The notes beneath the pieces were generated by a model. The model saw only the letters and a program-made list of their open reading frames with translations. It made no database searches and was not told the origin of the DNA. From the NCBI RefSeq assembly GCF_001552555.1, contig NZ_BCRK01000005.1, positions 1 to 64,000 on the forward strand: 64,000 bases of DNA, read 5' to 3'. The position numbers and the translations under genes are program-made. Source of the DNA: Nocardiopsis trehalosi NBRC 14201 (GTDB lineage: Bacteria; Actinomycetota; Actinomycetes; Streptosporangiales; Streptosporangiaceae). Shown piece after piece: positions 26,612 to 36,763 of the stretch (positions are counted from its first letter, which is position 1; each line of letters begins with the position of its first letter).

Positions 26612-26950
26612 CGTAGCCAGCCGGAGGGCGGATAAAACCCTGAACGCCGCGTTCCATCGCGGAACGCCGGAAAGCGGGCGGGCGGCCGGGCCGTGGCCCG
26701 GGGTTCAACTGCGGTATCCCCGCCCGTAACACCGGTACGGCAGCATGGCCCGGCGGCGACCGCGCCCGCCGCCACCGGCCGGGCGGCACGGCCCCCGGGC
26801 GGCCCGCACGCCGGCCCGCGCAGCGGACGCCGCCCCCTGCCCGACATCCCCGCCGTCCCGGTGGTCCCGCGGCGGACCCCGGTGTTCACCCCCGCCGCCG
26901 CCCAGGCGCGGCGCGGAACGGACGGCGCGCACTAGTGAGGTGGCCGCACC
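26612..26950. promoter_or_regulatory. Divergent region with a GCGTTCC inverted repeat
   Basis: The 339-bp gap carries no convincing gene. GCGTTCC (26649-26655) and GGAACGC (26661-26667) form a perfect 7-bp inverted repeat with a 5-nt spacer, 38 bp upstream of the minus-strand gene and a candidate operator. A TATCCG hexamer lies near 26627 on the minus strand. GAGGTGG (about 26937-26943) is the ribosome-binding site of the plus-strand acyltransferase gene. Confidence 0.35.
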
Positions 26951-29020
26951 GTGCAGTCCTCCCCCGCCGGAACCCGCCCGGCCCCGCCCGACGGCGCCCC
27001 CGCGCCGGCCCGCCGGCCCACGCCGCGCCGCCCCGAGATCCAGGGGCTGCGGGCGGTCGCCGTGCTGCTCGTGGCCGTCTACCACATCTGGCTGGGCCGG
27101 GTCTCCGGCGGCGTCGACGTGTTCCTGATGCTGACCGGCTTCCTCATCACCGGGTCGCTGGTGCGCGCGGTCGAGCGGACCGGCCGGGTGGACGCAGCCG
27201 CGTTCCTCACCCGGCTGGCGCGCCGGCTGCTGCCTGCGGCGTCGGTGGTGCTGGCCGGGGTGCTCGTCGCCGCGTACCTGTTCCTGCCGGAGGACCGCTG
27301 GCGGAACACCATCGGCGAGGTGGTCGCGGCCGCGCTCTACGCGGAGAACTGGCGGCTGGCCCTGGACTCCGTCGACTACCTGGCCCAGCACACCGCCGCC
27401 AGCCCGGTCCAGCACTTCTGGTCGCTGTCGATCCAGGGCCAGTTCTACCTGCTGTGGGCGGTGCTGATGGCGGCCGTCGCGTGGACGGCGAAGCGGCGCG
27501 GGTGGCCGGTGCGGCGGGTGGCGCTGGGCGCGCTGGGCTCGGTTTTCGCGGTCTCCCTGGCCTACTCGGTGGTGACGACCGCCACCCGCCAGCAGTGGGC
27601 GTACTTCGACACCGGGGCGCGGCTGTGGGAGCTGGCACTGGGCGGCGCGCTCGCGCTCCTGCTCCCGCACCTGCGCCTGCCCCGGCGGCTGCGGGTGGTG
27701 CTCGGCTGGGCCGGGCTGGCGGCGCTGGTGTCGTGCGGGCTGCTGCTCCAGGTGTCGACGCTGTTCCCCGGCTACGTGGCGCTGTGGCCCACCCTCGCCG
27801 CCGCGCTGGTGATCGTGGCGGGCACCACGGACTCGCGGGTGGGCGCCGACCGGCTGCTGTCCTGGCGCCCGCTGCACTACATCGGGGACATCTCCTACGC
27901 GCTCTACCTGTGGCACTGGCCGATCCTCGTGTGCTACCTGTCGGTCACCGACCGGACCGTGCCGAGCCTCACCGGCGGGTGCGCCGTCCTGGGCCTGTCC
28001 CTGGTGCTGGCGGCGGCCACGACCCGGCTGACCGACGCGGGGGTCGACCGGTTCACCCGCGAGCGCGCCACGCGCACCTGGTCGCTCGCCGCGGGGCTGG
28101 TGTTCCTGCTGCCGGTGCTGGGGGGCGCGACGGCGTGGTCGGTCTACCTGGCCGAGCAGCAGCGCGAGCGGGAGGCGTTCGTGTCCGACCCGGGGAACTA
28201 CCCGGGCGCGGCCGTGCTCGCCGACGGCGGGAGCGGGCGCGCGCCGCGCGAGCTGCCGGTGTACCCGGCGCCGGCCGACGCCGCGCAGGACGTGCCGGAG
28301 ACCTACGCCAACGGCTGCAACCAGGGGATCACCGACTCCACCGTGCTGACCTGCGCGTTCGGGTCGGACACCCCCGAGCGCACCATCGCGCTGGTGGGCG
28401 GGTCGCACGCGGCGCACTGGCAGCCCGCGCTGGCGCGCATCGCCGAGGAGAACGACTGGCGGCTCGTCAACATCATCAAGGGCGCCTGCCTGTTCACCGA
28501 CCTGCCGCAGACCTACAAGGGCGCCCCCTACACCGCGTGCGCGGACTGGAACGAGGGGGTCCTCGCCGAGCTGGCCGAGCTGCGGCCGGACGCGGTGGTC
28601 ACCACCGCGACCAGCACCAGCATCGACGACGTCGCCGGCTTCGGCGGCGAGGTGGTCGTCGACGGCTACCTGGAGCGGTGGCGGGAGCTGGACGCCATGG
28701 GCATCGACGTGGTGGCGATCCGCGACACCCCGCGCCTCGGCTTCGACACCGCCGAATGCGTGGCGGAGCGGGGGGCGGCCGCGTGCTCGGGCCCGCGGGC
28801 GGAGTCCCTGGCCGAGCACTCCCCGCTGGCGGACCTCACCGGGGTGCCGCCCAACGTGGGGTTCGTCGACCTCACCGACCTGGTCTGCCCGGAGGCCCAG
28901 TGCCCGGCGGTCGTCGGCAACGTCCTCGTCTACTGGGACGGCAGCCACTTCACCACCACCTACATGAACACCCTCGCCCCGGCCCTGGAGGACCGCATGC
29001 GCGCCGCCGCCGGCTGGTGA
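26951..29020 (+). CDS. Membrane acyltransferase (OafA/YrhL type) with extracellular SGNH domain
   Basis: A 689-aa protein of the acyltransferase-3 plus SGNH architecture that O-acetylates extracellular glycans or peptidoglycan. Residues about 28-400 form roughly ten TM helices starting with EIQGLRAVAVLLVAVYHIWLGR, where the His of VYHIW is the conserved catalytic residue, followed by GVDVFLMLTGFLITG. Residues about 470-689 form an SGNH hydrolase-like domain: block I is ALVGGSHAAHW (Ser in GGSH, where GDSH is usual) and block V is WDGSHFT. GTG 26951 follows GAGGTGG. It is monocistronic. The target polymer is unknown. Confidence 0.88.
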   Translation: MQSSPAGTRPAPPDGAPAPARRPTPRRPEIQGLRAVAVLLVAVYHIWLGRVSGGVDVFLMLTGFLITGSLVRAVERTGRVDAAAFLTRLARRLLPAASVVLAGVLVAAYLFLPEDRWRNTIGEVVAAALYAENWRLALDSVDYLAQHTAASPVQHFWSLSIQGQFYLLWAVLMAAVAWTAKRRGWPVRRVALGALGSVFAVSLAYSVVTTATRQQWAYFDTGARLWELALGGALALLLPHLRLPRRLRVVLGWAGLAALVSCGLLLQVSTLFPGYVALWPTLAAALVIVAGTTDSRVGADRLLSWRPLHYIGDISYALYLWHWPILVCYLSVTDRTVPSLTGGCAVLGLSLVLAAATTRLTDAGVDRFTRERATRTWSLAAGLVFLLPVLGGATAWSVYLAEQQREREAFVSDPGNYPGAAVLADGGSGRAPRELPVYPAPADAAQDVPETYANGCNQGITDSTVLTCAFGSDTPERTIALVGGSHAAHWQPALARIAEENDWRLVNIIKGACLFTDLPQTYKGAPYTACADWNEGVLAELAELRPDAVVTTATSTSIDDVAGFGGEVVVDGYLERWRELDAMGIDVVAIRDTPRLGFDTAECVAERGAAACSGPRAESLAEHSPLADLTGVPPNVGFVDLTDLVCPEAQCPAVVGNVLVYWDGSHFTTTYMNTLAPALEDRMRAAAGW

Positions 29021-29096
29021 GGGCGGCCTGTGCCGTCCGAGAGGAGCCGGTGGCGGGTGCCCGGCCGGTCCGGGAGGGGGCGGCCGGGCTCCGCCG

Positions 29097-29600
29097 TCAG
29101 CCGGTGAGGCGCTTCTCGAACCAGTGCTCGGCGTAGGGGCCCGCGTTGTAGGGCGCGATCTCGGCGTACCCCTCGCGCGCGTACAGGGCGCGGGCCTCCA
29201 CCAGGTCGTGGCGGGTGTCCAGGCGCACGGCGCGCGCCCCCAGGCCGCGCGCGGCCGCCTCGGCGCCGGCCAGCAGCCGCGCCCCGCCGCCCGCGCCGCG
29301 CGCGCCGGGGTGCACGAACAGCCGCTTGACCTCGGCGGTCGCGGCGTCGAGCCGGCGCACCCCCACGCAGCCCGCCACCCGGCCCCCGGAGCGGGCGAGC
29401 AGGAACACGCCGTGCGGCGGCACCAGGTCGTCGCTCGGGTCCTCGGCGAGGGCGGCGTCGACCTCGGCGGCGGTGGCGGGCCGGCCGTAGTAGCGGTCGG
29501 CCATCTCGGTGGTGTAGGCGCGCAGCACCGCCGCGGCTTCGGCGGAGTCGACGGCGGCGGGGGCGATGTCCCAGGAGAGGGCGGAGGGCGCGGTGGTCAC
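29097..29600 (-). CDS. GNAT-family N-acetyltransferase
   Basis: A 167-aa acetyl-CoA-dependent acyltransferase. The central strand-helix AEVKRLFVHPGARGAGGGARLLAGAEAAAR (about 95-125) is the GNAT acetyl-CoA binding motif A (R/QxxGxG/A), followed by AVRLDTRHDLVEARALYAREGYAEI, the motif B. The end, YNAGPYAEHWFEKRL, is common in a group of small metabolite GNATs. The substrate is unknown. The GTG at 29600 is preceded by GGGCGG. It is followed by nothing in its operon; a MerR gene lies 34 bp upstream on the same strand and may regulate it. Confidence 0.85.
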   Translation of the reverse strand: MTTAPSALSWDIAPAAVDSAEAAAVLRAYTTEMADRYYGRPATAAEVDAALAEDPSDDLVPPHGVFLLARSGGRVAGCVGVRRLDAATAEVKRLFVHPGARGAGGGARLLAGAEAAARGLGARAVRLDTRHDLVEARALYAREGYAEIAPYNAGPYAEHWFEKRLTG

Positions 29601-29634
29601 CCGCCCATTGTGGCCCCGCGGCCCGCCGCCCGGG

Positions 29635-30069
29635 TCAGCGGGCGTCGCGGGAGCGCTGCTGGAGGAGGCGCAGCGCCTTCTGCTTCTCGAAATCCATCGC
29701 GCGGGCGGGCGGCGGGGCCAGCCGGCCGAGGCGCTCGCCGTAGGCGCGCACCCGCGCCAGCGTCGCGGGTTCGGCGAGCATCCGCAGCGCGAACGCCAGC
29801 GCGCCCGGCGCGATGTCGTAGGCGCGCTCCAGCTCCAGGCCCGCGGCGACGGTGCGCAGGTCCGCCTCGGAGAACCGCCGGTGCCGGTGGCCGCGCCCGG
29901 TGGGCCGCTCCTTGGTGGCCGGCAGCAGCCCCAGGCTCTCGCGGTAGCGCAGCATCCGCGGGCTGGTGCCCAGCCGCTCGGCGGCGGCCGAGATCGGCAG
30001 CCGCGCGCCCGCGCCGGACGCGGACGGGTCGGCGGGGGCGGGGGAGGCGGGGTCAGCGGCATCGGCCAT
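29635..30069 (-). CDS. MerR-family regulator
   Basis: A 144-aa regulator with a MerR winged HTH at about residues 22-90 (LPISAAAERLGTSPRMLRYRESLGLLPATKERPTGRGHRHRRFSEADLRTV) followed by a helix for dimerisation and a short tail; no metal-binding cysteines are present, so it is a drug-type or stress-type MerR. ATG 30069 is preferred to longer frames because TAGGGT lies exactly 7 nt upstream (30077-30082), making a leaderless transcript. The adjacent GNAT is the likely partner or target. Confidence 0.82.
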   Translation of the reverse strand: MADAADPASPAPADPSASGAGARLPISAAAERLGTSPRMLRYRESLGLLPATKERPTGRGHRHRRFSEADLRTVAAGLELERAYDIAPGALAFALRMLAEPATLARVRAYGERLGRLAPPPARAMDFEKQKALRLLQQRSRDAR

Positions 30070-30076
30070 GCACGCG

Positions 30077-30082
30077 ACCCTA
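30077..30082 (-). promoter_or_regulatory. -10 element for leaderless merR-type gene
   Basis: TAGGGT on the minus strand, 7 nt before ATG 30069, with no Shine-Dalgarno in between. Confidence 0.45.
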
Positions 30083-30206
30083 ACCCAGCCGGAGCGCCGA
30101 TCGCCCGAATCTGACACGCGGATGTCAATCTCGCCTCATCGGCGGTGCCCCCGCGCCGCACCCGGCCGTAGACTCGGTCCGGTCCCACCACGAGGAGAAA
30201 TCGCGC

Positions 30207-31643
<1,437 letters not shown>

Positions 31644-31665
31644 GCCCGGGGGAGACCCCCTCCGC

Positions 31666-32925
31666 ATGCCCGTACCCGAGCACGACGTCGCGGACCTCGG
31701 CCTCGCCCCGGCCGGGGTCCGCCGCGTGGCGTGGGCCGAGCACGCCATGCCCGCGCTGCGCGCGGTCCGCTCCCGGTTCGCCGCCGAGCGCCCGCTCGAC
31801 GGCCTGCGGGTGGCAGCGTGCATGCACGTCACCGCCGAGACCGCGAACATCCTGCGCACCCTGCGCGCGGGCGGCGCCGAGGTGGCCCTGGCCGCCTCCA
31901 ACCCGGTGTCCACCCAGGACGACACCGCGGCGGCCCTGGTCGCCGAGGACGGGGTGGCGGTGTTCGCCCGCGCGGGCATGGACCCCGACACCTACGACCG
32001 CAACCTCGTCACGGTGCTGTCCACCCGGCCGCACCTCCTCCTCGACGACGGCTGCGACCTGGTGAACATCGCCCACGACCGCCCCGACCTGCTCGCCGAC
32101 GCCTTCGGCGGCTGCGAGCAGACCACCACCGGGGTCATCCGGCTGCGCCGCATGGCCGCCGAGGGCGCCCTGCGGCTGCCCATGGTCGCGGTCAACGACA
32201 CCGCCACCAAGCGGATGTTCGACAACCGGTACGGCACCGGCCAGTCCACGATCGACGGCATCCTGCGCGCCACCAACACCATGCTGGCCGGGCGCACCCT
32301 CGTCGTCGCCGGGTTCGGCTACTGCGGGCGCGGCCTGGCCGAGCGGGCGCGCGGCATGGGCGCCCGCGTCGTGGTCACCGAGGTCGACCCGGTCAAGGCG
32401 CTCGACGCGGTCATGCAGGGCTACACCGTGCTGCCCATGGACGAGGCCGCCCCGGCGGGCGACGTCCTGGTCACCGTCACCGGCAACCGCGACGTCGTCC
32501 GCGCCGAGCACATCGCCTCGCTCAAGGACGGCGCCGTGCTGGCCAACTCCGGCCACTTCGACGTCGAGATCGACCTGCCCGCCCTGGAGGCGCTGGCCGT
32601 GGAGGTCCGGCGCGACGTGCGGCCCAACGCCGACGAGTACGTGCTCGCCGACGGCCGGCGCGTCGTGCTGCTCGCCGAGGGGCGGCTGGTCAACCTCGGC
32701 GCGGCCGAGGGCCACCCCGCAGCGGTGATGGACATGTCGTTCGCCGTGCAGGCGCTCACCGTCGCGTGGCTGGCCGAGCACCGGGACGCGCTCGCCCCCG
32801 GCGTGCTGGACGTCCCCGAGGCCATCGACACCGAGGTCGCCCGGCTGGAGCTGGGCGCGCTCGGGGTGGCCATCGACCGGCTCACCCCGGGCCAGGAGGA
32901 GTACCTGTCGTCCTGGCGGGCCTGA
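31666..32925 (+). CDS. Second S-adenosylhomocysteine hydrolase-like enzyme, archaeal/thermophile subtype
   Basis: A 419-aa paralogue of ahcY in the same operon. It keeps the fold and catalytic residues (ACMHVTAETA, LLDDGCDLVN, CEQTTTGV, AVNDTATKRMFDNRYG) and NAD motif GFGYCGRGLA, but lacks the bacterial insertion and the KPDHYRY tail, ending in QEEYLSSWRA as archaeal and Thermotoga-type enzymes do. It is about 60 residues shorter than its neighbour. Enzymes of that subtype can prefer S-inosylhomocysteine or other nucleosides, so this could be a route for a modified substrate. Start 31666 follows GGGGGAG. Confidence 0.85.
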   Translation: MPVPEHDVADLGLAPAGVRRVAWAEHAMPALRAVRSRFAAERPLDGLRVAACMHVTAETANILRTLRAGGAEVALAASNPVSTQDDTAAALVAEDGVAVFARAGMDPDTYDRNLVTVLSTRPHLLLDDGCDLVNIAHDRPDLLADAFGGCEQTTTGVIRLRRMAAEGALRLPMVAVNDTATKRMFDNRYGTGQSTIDGILRATNTMLAGRTLVVAGFGYCGRGLAERARGMGARVVVTEVDPVKALDAVMQGYTVLPMDEAAPAGDVLVTVTGNRDVVRAEHIASLKDGAVLANSGHFDVEIDLPALEALAVEVRRDVRPNADEYVLADGRRVVLLAEGRLVNLGAAEGHPAAVMDMSFAVQALTVAWLAEHRDALAPGVLDVPEAIDTEVARLELGALGVAIDRLTPGQEEYLSSWRA

Positions 32926-32940
32926 CCCGGCCGCGCGGGG

Positions 32941-33738
32941 TCAGCGGGTGGGCGCCCCGCCGTGCCGCCGCGCCATCCGCTCCTCCTCGCGGCGCCGCCG
33001 CTCGGCGAGGACCGCCGCCAGGTACTCCGGCGGCGCCACCCCCGGGGGCGGCGGCGGGGCGATGGACCGGGCGACGAGGTCGGCGACCCGCACCCCCATC
33101 TCGTAGCGGGCCTGGTCGGTGAGCTCGTCGCGGCGCAGCAGGTACCGCCGCGCCATGGCGGCGGTCTCGGGGGACAGCCCGGACAGCTCGGTGCCGCGCG
33201 CCCACTCCGCGAGGCGGGGCGGCATCTCGATCACCTCGTCGCGCCGGCCCCCGGCGCGCTCCTGCACCACCAGGGTGCCGGCGACGAAGTCGCCCACCCG
33301 GCGGCCGTCGCGGTCGACCAGCGCGGTGACCAGCGCCACGACCGGCATCGCCCAGATCTCCACGGCGCCCGTGAGCGCCCGCGCGAGCGCCTGCCGGAAC
33401 CGCTCCGGCGAGCCGTCGACGCCCACCACCCGCAGCCCCAGCGCCAGCTTGCCCAGCGACCGGCCGCGCGACAGGGTCTCGAACGCGGTGGGGTAGCCCA
33501 CCATGATCAGCACGTACAGGCCGAGGGCGGCCGCCGCTGTGGCGGCCGGGTCGAGCCCGGTGCCGATCACCGCCGCCGCGACCACCATGGCCAGCACGGC
33601 CGCGCCCTGCACGAGCATGTCGATCGCCAGGGCGGCCATGCGCGTGGCGAAGCCCGCCGGGCGCAGGTCGAGCACCACGGCGTCACCCGTCACGAGCGAG
33701 GACTGCCCGAACGCCTCCACACCACCCGGGTACGCCAC
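32941..33738 (-). CDS. RDD family membrane protein
   Basis: A 265-aa membrane protein. The RDD domain (about residues 20-150) has four hydrophobic helices, with RMAALAIDMLVQG where the family has its RDD arginine-aspartate pattern, TLSRGRSLGKLALGLRVV and DRDGRRVGDFVAGT. The C-terminal 110 residues are charged and cytosolic. GTG 33738 has GAGGAGG 6-8 nt upstream, so it is preferred to a longer in-frame start at 33777. It is divergent from spoIIM, and this RDD-SpoIIM pair is usually next to MoxR/DUF58 genes, as here a few kb away. Confidence 0.88.
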   Translation of the reverse strand: MAYPGGVEAFGQSSLVTGDAVVLDLRPAGFATRMAALAIDMLVQGAAVLAMVVAAAVIGTGLDPAATAAAALGLYVLIMVGYPTAFETLSRGRSLGKLALGLRVVGVDGSPERFRQALARALTGAVEIWAMPVVALVTALVDRDGRRVGDFVAGTLVVQERAGGRRDEVIEMPPRLAEWARGTELSGLSPETAAMARRYLLRRDELTDQARYEMGVRVADLVARSIAPPPPPGVAPPEYLAAVLAERRRREEERMARRHGGAPTR

Positions 33739-33839
33739 GGCCCCGCCTCCTCGATCCGGTCGCATCCGCCTGCCCACCAGTCTGTCAGCATCGGGAGGGC
33801 GTGCGCACCGGCGGCCGAGCGCGGTCGGCGCCGGGTCGG

Positions 33840-33845
33840 TAGAGT
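33840..33845 (+). promoter_or_regulatory. -10 element for leaderless spoIIM-type gene
   Basis: TAGAGT at 33840-33845, 6 nt before GTG 33852. No ribosome-binding site intervenes. Confidence 0.4.
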
Positions 33846-33851
33846 CCAGGC

Positions 33852-34847
33852 GTGGAACTCGACGTGTACGCCGCAGCGCACCGCCCCGACTGGGAGCGCC
33901 TGGAGGTGCTGGTGCGCCGGCGCCGCCGGCTCACCGGCCCCGAGACCGACGAACTCGTCGACCTGTACCAGCGGGTGTCCACCCAACTGTCGGTGGTGCG
34001 CTCCAGCGGCCAGGACCCCGCTCTGGTGGGTCGGCTGTCCGGGCTGGTGGCGCGGGCCCGTGCGGCCGTCACCGGGGCGCACGAGCCCGCCTGGCGCGAC
34101 GTGCTGACCTTCTTCACCCGCACCTTCCCCGCCGTGGTCTACCGGCTGCGCTGGTGGTGGATCGGCGCCACCGCGGGCACGGTCGCGCTGTCGACGGCGC
34201 TGGGCTGGTGGATCGCCGTCGACCCCGCCGTGCAGGCCGCCCTGGGCACCCCCGACGAGATCCGCGCCTACGTCGAGAACGACTTCGCCAACTACTACGT
34301 CGAGCACCCCGGCGCGTCCTTCGCGGCGCAGGTGTGGACGAACAACGCGTGGGCGGCGGCGCAGGCGCTGATCTTCGGCGTGTTCCTCTGCCTGCCAACG
34401 GTCTACGTGCTGGTGCTCAACGGCGCCAACCTCGGGGCGGCCGGCGGCATGATGTTCGCCCACGGCAAGGGCGACGTGTTCTTCGGGCTGATCCTGCCGC
34501 ACGGGCTGCTGGAGCTGACCGCCGTCTTCGTGGCCGCCGGGGTGGGGCTCAAGCTCGGCTGGACGCTGATCGCCCCGGGCCCCCGGCCCCGGGCGCGCGC
34601 CCTCGGCGAGGAGGCCCGCCCCGCCATCGCGGTGGCGCTGGGGCTGGTCCTCGTGCTCTTCATATCCGGGCTCATCGAGGGCTTCGTGACGGGGTGGGTG
34701 CACACCACCTGGCTGCGCATCGGCATCGGCGTCGTCGCCGAGGCCCTGTTCCTCGGCTACGTGTGGACGCTGGGCCGCCGGGCCGTCCTCGACGGCGAGA
34801 CCGGCGACATCGCCGCCCGCCCGCAGACGGCGCCCGTCGCGGGCTGA
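33852..34847 (+). CDS. Stage II sporulation protein M-like (SpoIIM/DUF95) membrane protein
   Basis: A 331-aa membrane protein with a charged N-terminal cytosolic segment (about 1-90) and about five to six helices. FFTRTFPAVVYRLRWWWIGATAG, NNAWAAAQALIFGVFLCLPTVYVLVLNGANLGAAGG and ILPHGLLELTAVFVAAGVGLKLGW match the SpoIIM/DUF95 family. In Bacillus SpoIIM works in engulfment; in actinomycetes the role is unknown. GTG 33852 follows a TAGAGT hexamer by 6 nt, suggesting leaderless translation. Divergent from the RDD gene; convergent with the small membrane gene at 34879. Confidence 0.88.
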   Translation: MELDVYAAAHRPDWERLEVLVRRRRRLTGPETDELVDLYQRVSTQLSVVRSSGQDPALVGRLSGLVARARAAVTGAHEPAWRDVLTFFTRTFPAVVYRLRWWWIGATAGTVALSTALGWWIAVDPAVQAALGTPDEIRAYVENDFANYYVEHPGASFAAQVWTNNAWAAAQALIFGVFLCLPTVYVLVLNGANLGAAGGMMFAHGKGDVFFGLILPHGLLELTAVFVAAGVGLKLGWTLIAPGPRPRARALGEEARPAIAVALGLVLVLFISGLIEGFVTGWVHTTWLRIGIGVVAEALFLGYVWTLGRRAVLDGETGDIAARPQTAPVAG

Positions 34848-34878
34848 CCGGTGCTCGGCGCCGGACGCCGCGGGCCGC

Positions 34879-35280
34879 TCAGCCGCGCCGGCGGGCCGCC
34901 CACAGGCCCGCAACGGTGCCGGCGACCGCCGCCCCGGCGTGCGCGGCGGCGATCCCCGCCCCGCCCCCGCTCGGCCCCAGGAACAGCGCCAGCACGCCCG
35001 CGACCGCCGCCAGCGGGCCGACGGCGCCCGCCGCCGCCGACGCGGCCGGGCCCAGCCCGCCCCGGACGCGGGCGACCACCGCCCCCAGCCCCACCGCGGC
35101 GGCCACCAGGACCAGCCCCGCCAGCACGTTGAGCACCTGGTCGACGCCGACCCCGGCCGGCCGGGTCAGCGCGGGGTCGGGCGCCGTCGCCGCGGTCGCC
35201 ATGCCGACGAGCGCGTACCCGGCCAGGACCGCGGCGCACCCGCCCGCGGCCACCGCGACCGCCCACGCCGCGCGCCTCAC
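34879..35280 (-). CDS. Small membrane protein of unknown function
   Basis: A 133-aa Ala/Gly/Val-rich protein with four predicted helices (about 6-28, 50-70, 80-100, 108-128) and an RRRG C-terminus. No family is recognised. GTG 35280 lies 41 bp after the stop of the pilin-like gene on the same strand and may be cotranscribed with it. It could be a membrane partner for export or anchoring of that protein, which is inference from position only. Confidence 0.5.
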   Translation of the reverse strand: MRRAAWAVAVAAGGCAAVLAGYALVGMATAATAPDPALTRPAGVGVDQVLNVLAGLVLVAAAVGLGAVVARVRGGLGPAASAAAGAVGPLAAVAGVLALFLGPSGGGAGIAAAHAGAAVAGTVAGLWAARRRG

Positions 35281-35320
35281 GGCCGGCCCCCGGCCGCCGC
35301 GCCACCCGGTACCGGGCGGG

Positions 35321-36763
35321 TCACTCCCTGGTCGACACGCACTGCGGGAACTCCTCGAAGGTCCGGGTGCCGCCGGGCTCCGGCGCGCCGAGGTACTCCG
35401 CCTCGACGGTGTCGGCCTCCGACGACTCGGTGTGCAGCTTCATGCCCAGGCCGAGGCCCAGGGCGACGCGGCCGCCGAACGCGTCGCTGTCGGTGGTGCG
35501 CTCCTGGGTGGTGGTGGCGACCGTCGCCTGCTCGTAGAGCAGCCGCTCGAACGCCCCCGCGCCCGGCGGCGGCGCGGCGAGCACGGCGGAGCCGTCGTCG
35601 AACACCTGGCTGAAGGCGAGCGCGGGCAGCCCGGTGGTGCCCACCTCGCGCAGGTACGCGTCGGCGATCGCCCGCTCCTCGGGGGTGTCCAGCACCAGGG
35701 TCGTGCGGGTCTCCTGGAGGGTGCTGCCGCCGTCCTTCTGCTTGACCCCGCCCTTGCCGGCCGCCCCGCGGCCGCCCAGGCGGTCCTTGCTGACCAGCGC
35801 CTCCTCGACGGCGGTGGAGTACATGATCTCCACCGGTTCGCCCTTCGCGTCGCGCATCACGCGCATCGCGCCGGTCCAGGTGCCCTGCGCCTCGGCGCCG
35901 CCGCCCAGGGCCTGGCCGCCGCCGGCGAGGGTGCCGTCGAACTGGTAGGTGGTGCCGGTGAGGGGGTTGTCGGGGTCGCGGCGGTCCTCGCGGTGGGCCA
36001 CTTGGGCGCCGACCCGGAACCGGCCGGTGAACCCGGTGCCGATGTCCAGGTACCGCTCGCTGTCCGAGGTCTTCACCCCGGCGCCCGCCTCGGCGGTCGC
36101 CCCGGCCTCCAGCCGCAGCGTGGCGGTGGTGATCACCGGGTCCGGGATCTCCGGCGGCGGGTTCAGCCAGTAGTACAGCCCGGCGCCGGGGTTGCGGCCC
36201 ATGCTCTCCAGGGCCTGCTGGTTCTCGATGATGGCGTCCTTGAACCCGGCGGCCTGCTCCCGGTCGCCGAACACCCAGGTGTCGCCGACCCCGGCGCGCA
36301 GGTAGGCGCCGATCTTGGCCTCGGCGCCCAGTTGCACGTGGTCGCCGCCCTCGCCGCGGATCTCGAACAGCTTGCCCTCGACGCCCAGTTCGGCGTTGTG
36401 CGGCAGCAGCGTCAGCCGGTAGGTGCCGTCGGCCATCTGCTGCTCCATGAACGCGTACTCGTCGCCGAACTTGAAGATGCCGACGTAGAGCGAGTACCCG
36501 GCGCGGTCCTGCGTCTGGAAGACCTCGCACCGGGGCGGCAGAAAGTCCTCGTCGCGGGGGGCGTCGGCCTGCGGGCCGGGGGCCGGGCAGTCGCCGCCGA
36601 GCACCCGGCACAGCGCGTACTCGATGAAGCCGGAGACCCGCGCGGGGACGGCGGCCGACACCAGCAGCGCACCGGCGACGGAGGCGACGAGCAGGACCAC
36701 CGCCGCGTACTCCGTGACCGATGCGCCGTCGTCGCCGTGGCGCGCACGCCTGCCGCAGAACAC
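35321..36763 (-). CDS. Large secreted protein with Flp/TadE pilin-like N-terminus
   Basis: A 480-aa protein. The first 37 residues, MFCGRRARHGDDGASVTEYAAVVLLVASVAGALLVSA (positions 1-37), have the class III prepilin signature: basic/Gly leader, conserved Glu-Tyr (TEY) and a long hydrophobic helix, as in Flp and TadE pilins. The following 440 residues are hydrophilic, with beta-rich repeats and a DTPEERAIADAYLREVGTTGLPAL block; no enzyme motif is seen. Pilins are normally under 200 residues, so this is a giant. GTG 36763 is set by GGGAG 6 nt upstream. It interrupts the usual RDD-SpoIIM to DUF58-MoxR neighbourhood. Function unknown. Confidence 0.6.
   Translation of the reverse strand: MFCGRRARHGDDGASVTEYAAVVLLVASVAGALLVSAAVPARVSGFIEYALCRVLGGDCPAPGPQADAPRDEDFLPPRCEVFQTQDRAGYSLYVGIFKFGDEYAFMEQQMADGTYRLTLLPHNAELGVEGKLFEIRGEGGDHVQLGAEAKIGAYLRAGVGDTWVFGDREQAAGFKDAIIENQQALESMGRNPGAGLYYWLNPPPEIPDPVITTATLRLEAGATAEAGAGVKTSDSERYLDIGTGFTGRFRVGAQVAHREDRRDPDNPLTGTTYQFDGTLAGGGQALGGGAEAQGTWTGAMRVMRDAKGEPVEIMYSTAVEEALVSKDRLGGRGAAGKGGVKQKDGGSTLQETRTTLVLDTPEERAIADAYLREVGTTGLPALAFSQVFDDGSAVLAAPPPGAGAFERLLYEQATVATTTQERTTDSDAFGGRVALGLGLGMKLHTESSEADTVEAEYLGAPEPGGTRTFEEFPQCVSTRE

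Noticed and set aside
30118-30206. SAH riboswitch before ahcY
   Set aside because: The likely leader is only about 30 nt and no conserved SAH-aptamer sequence is visible.
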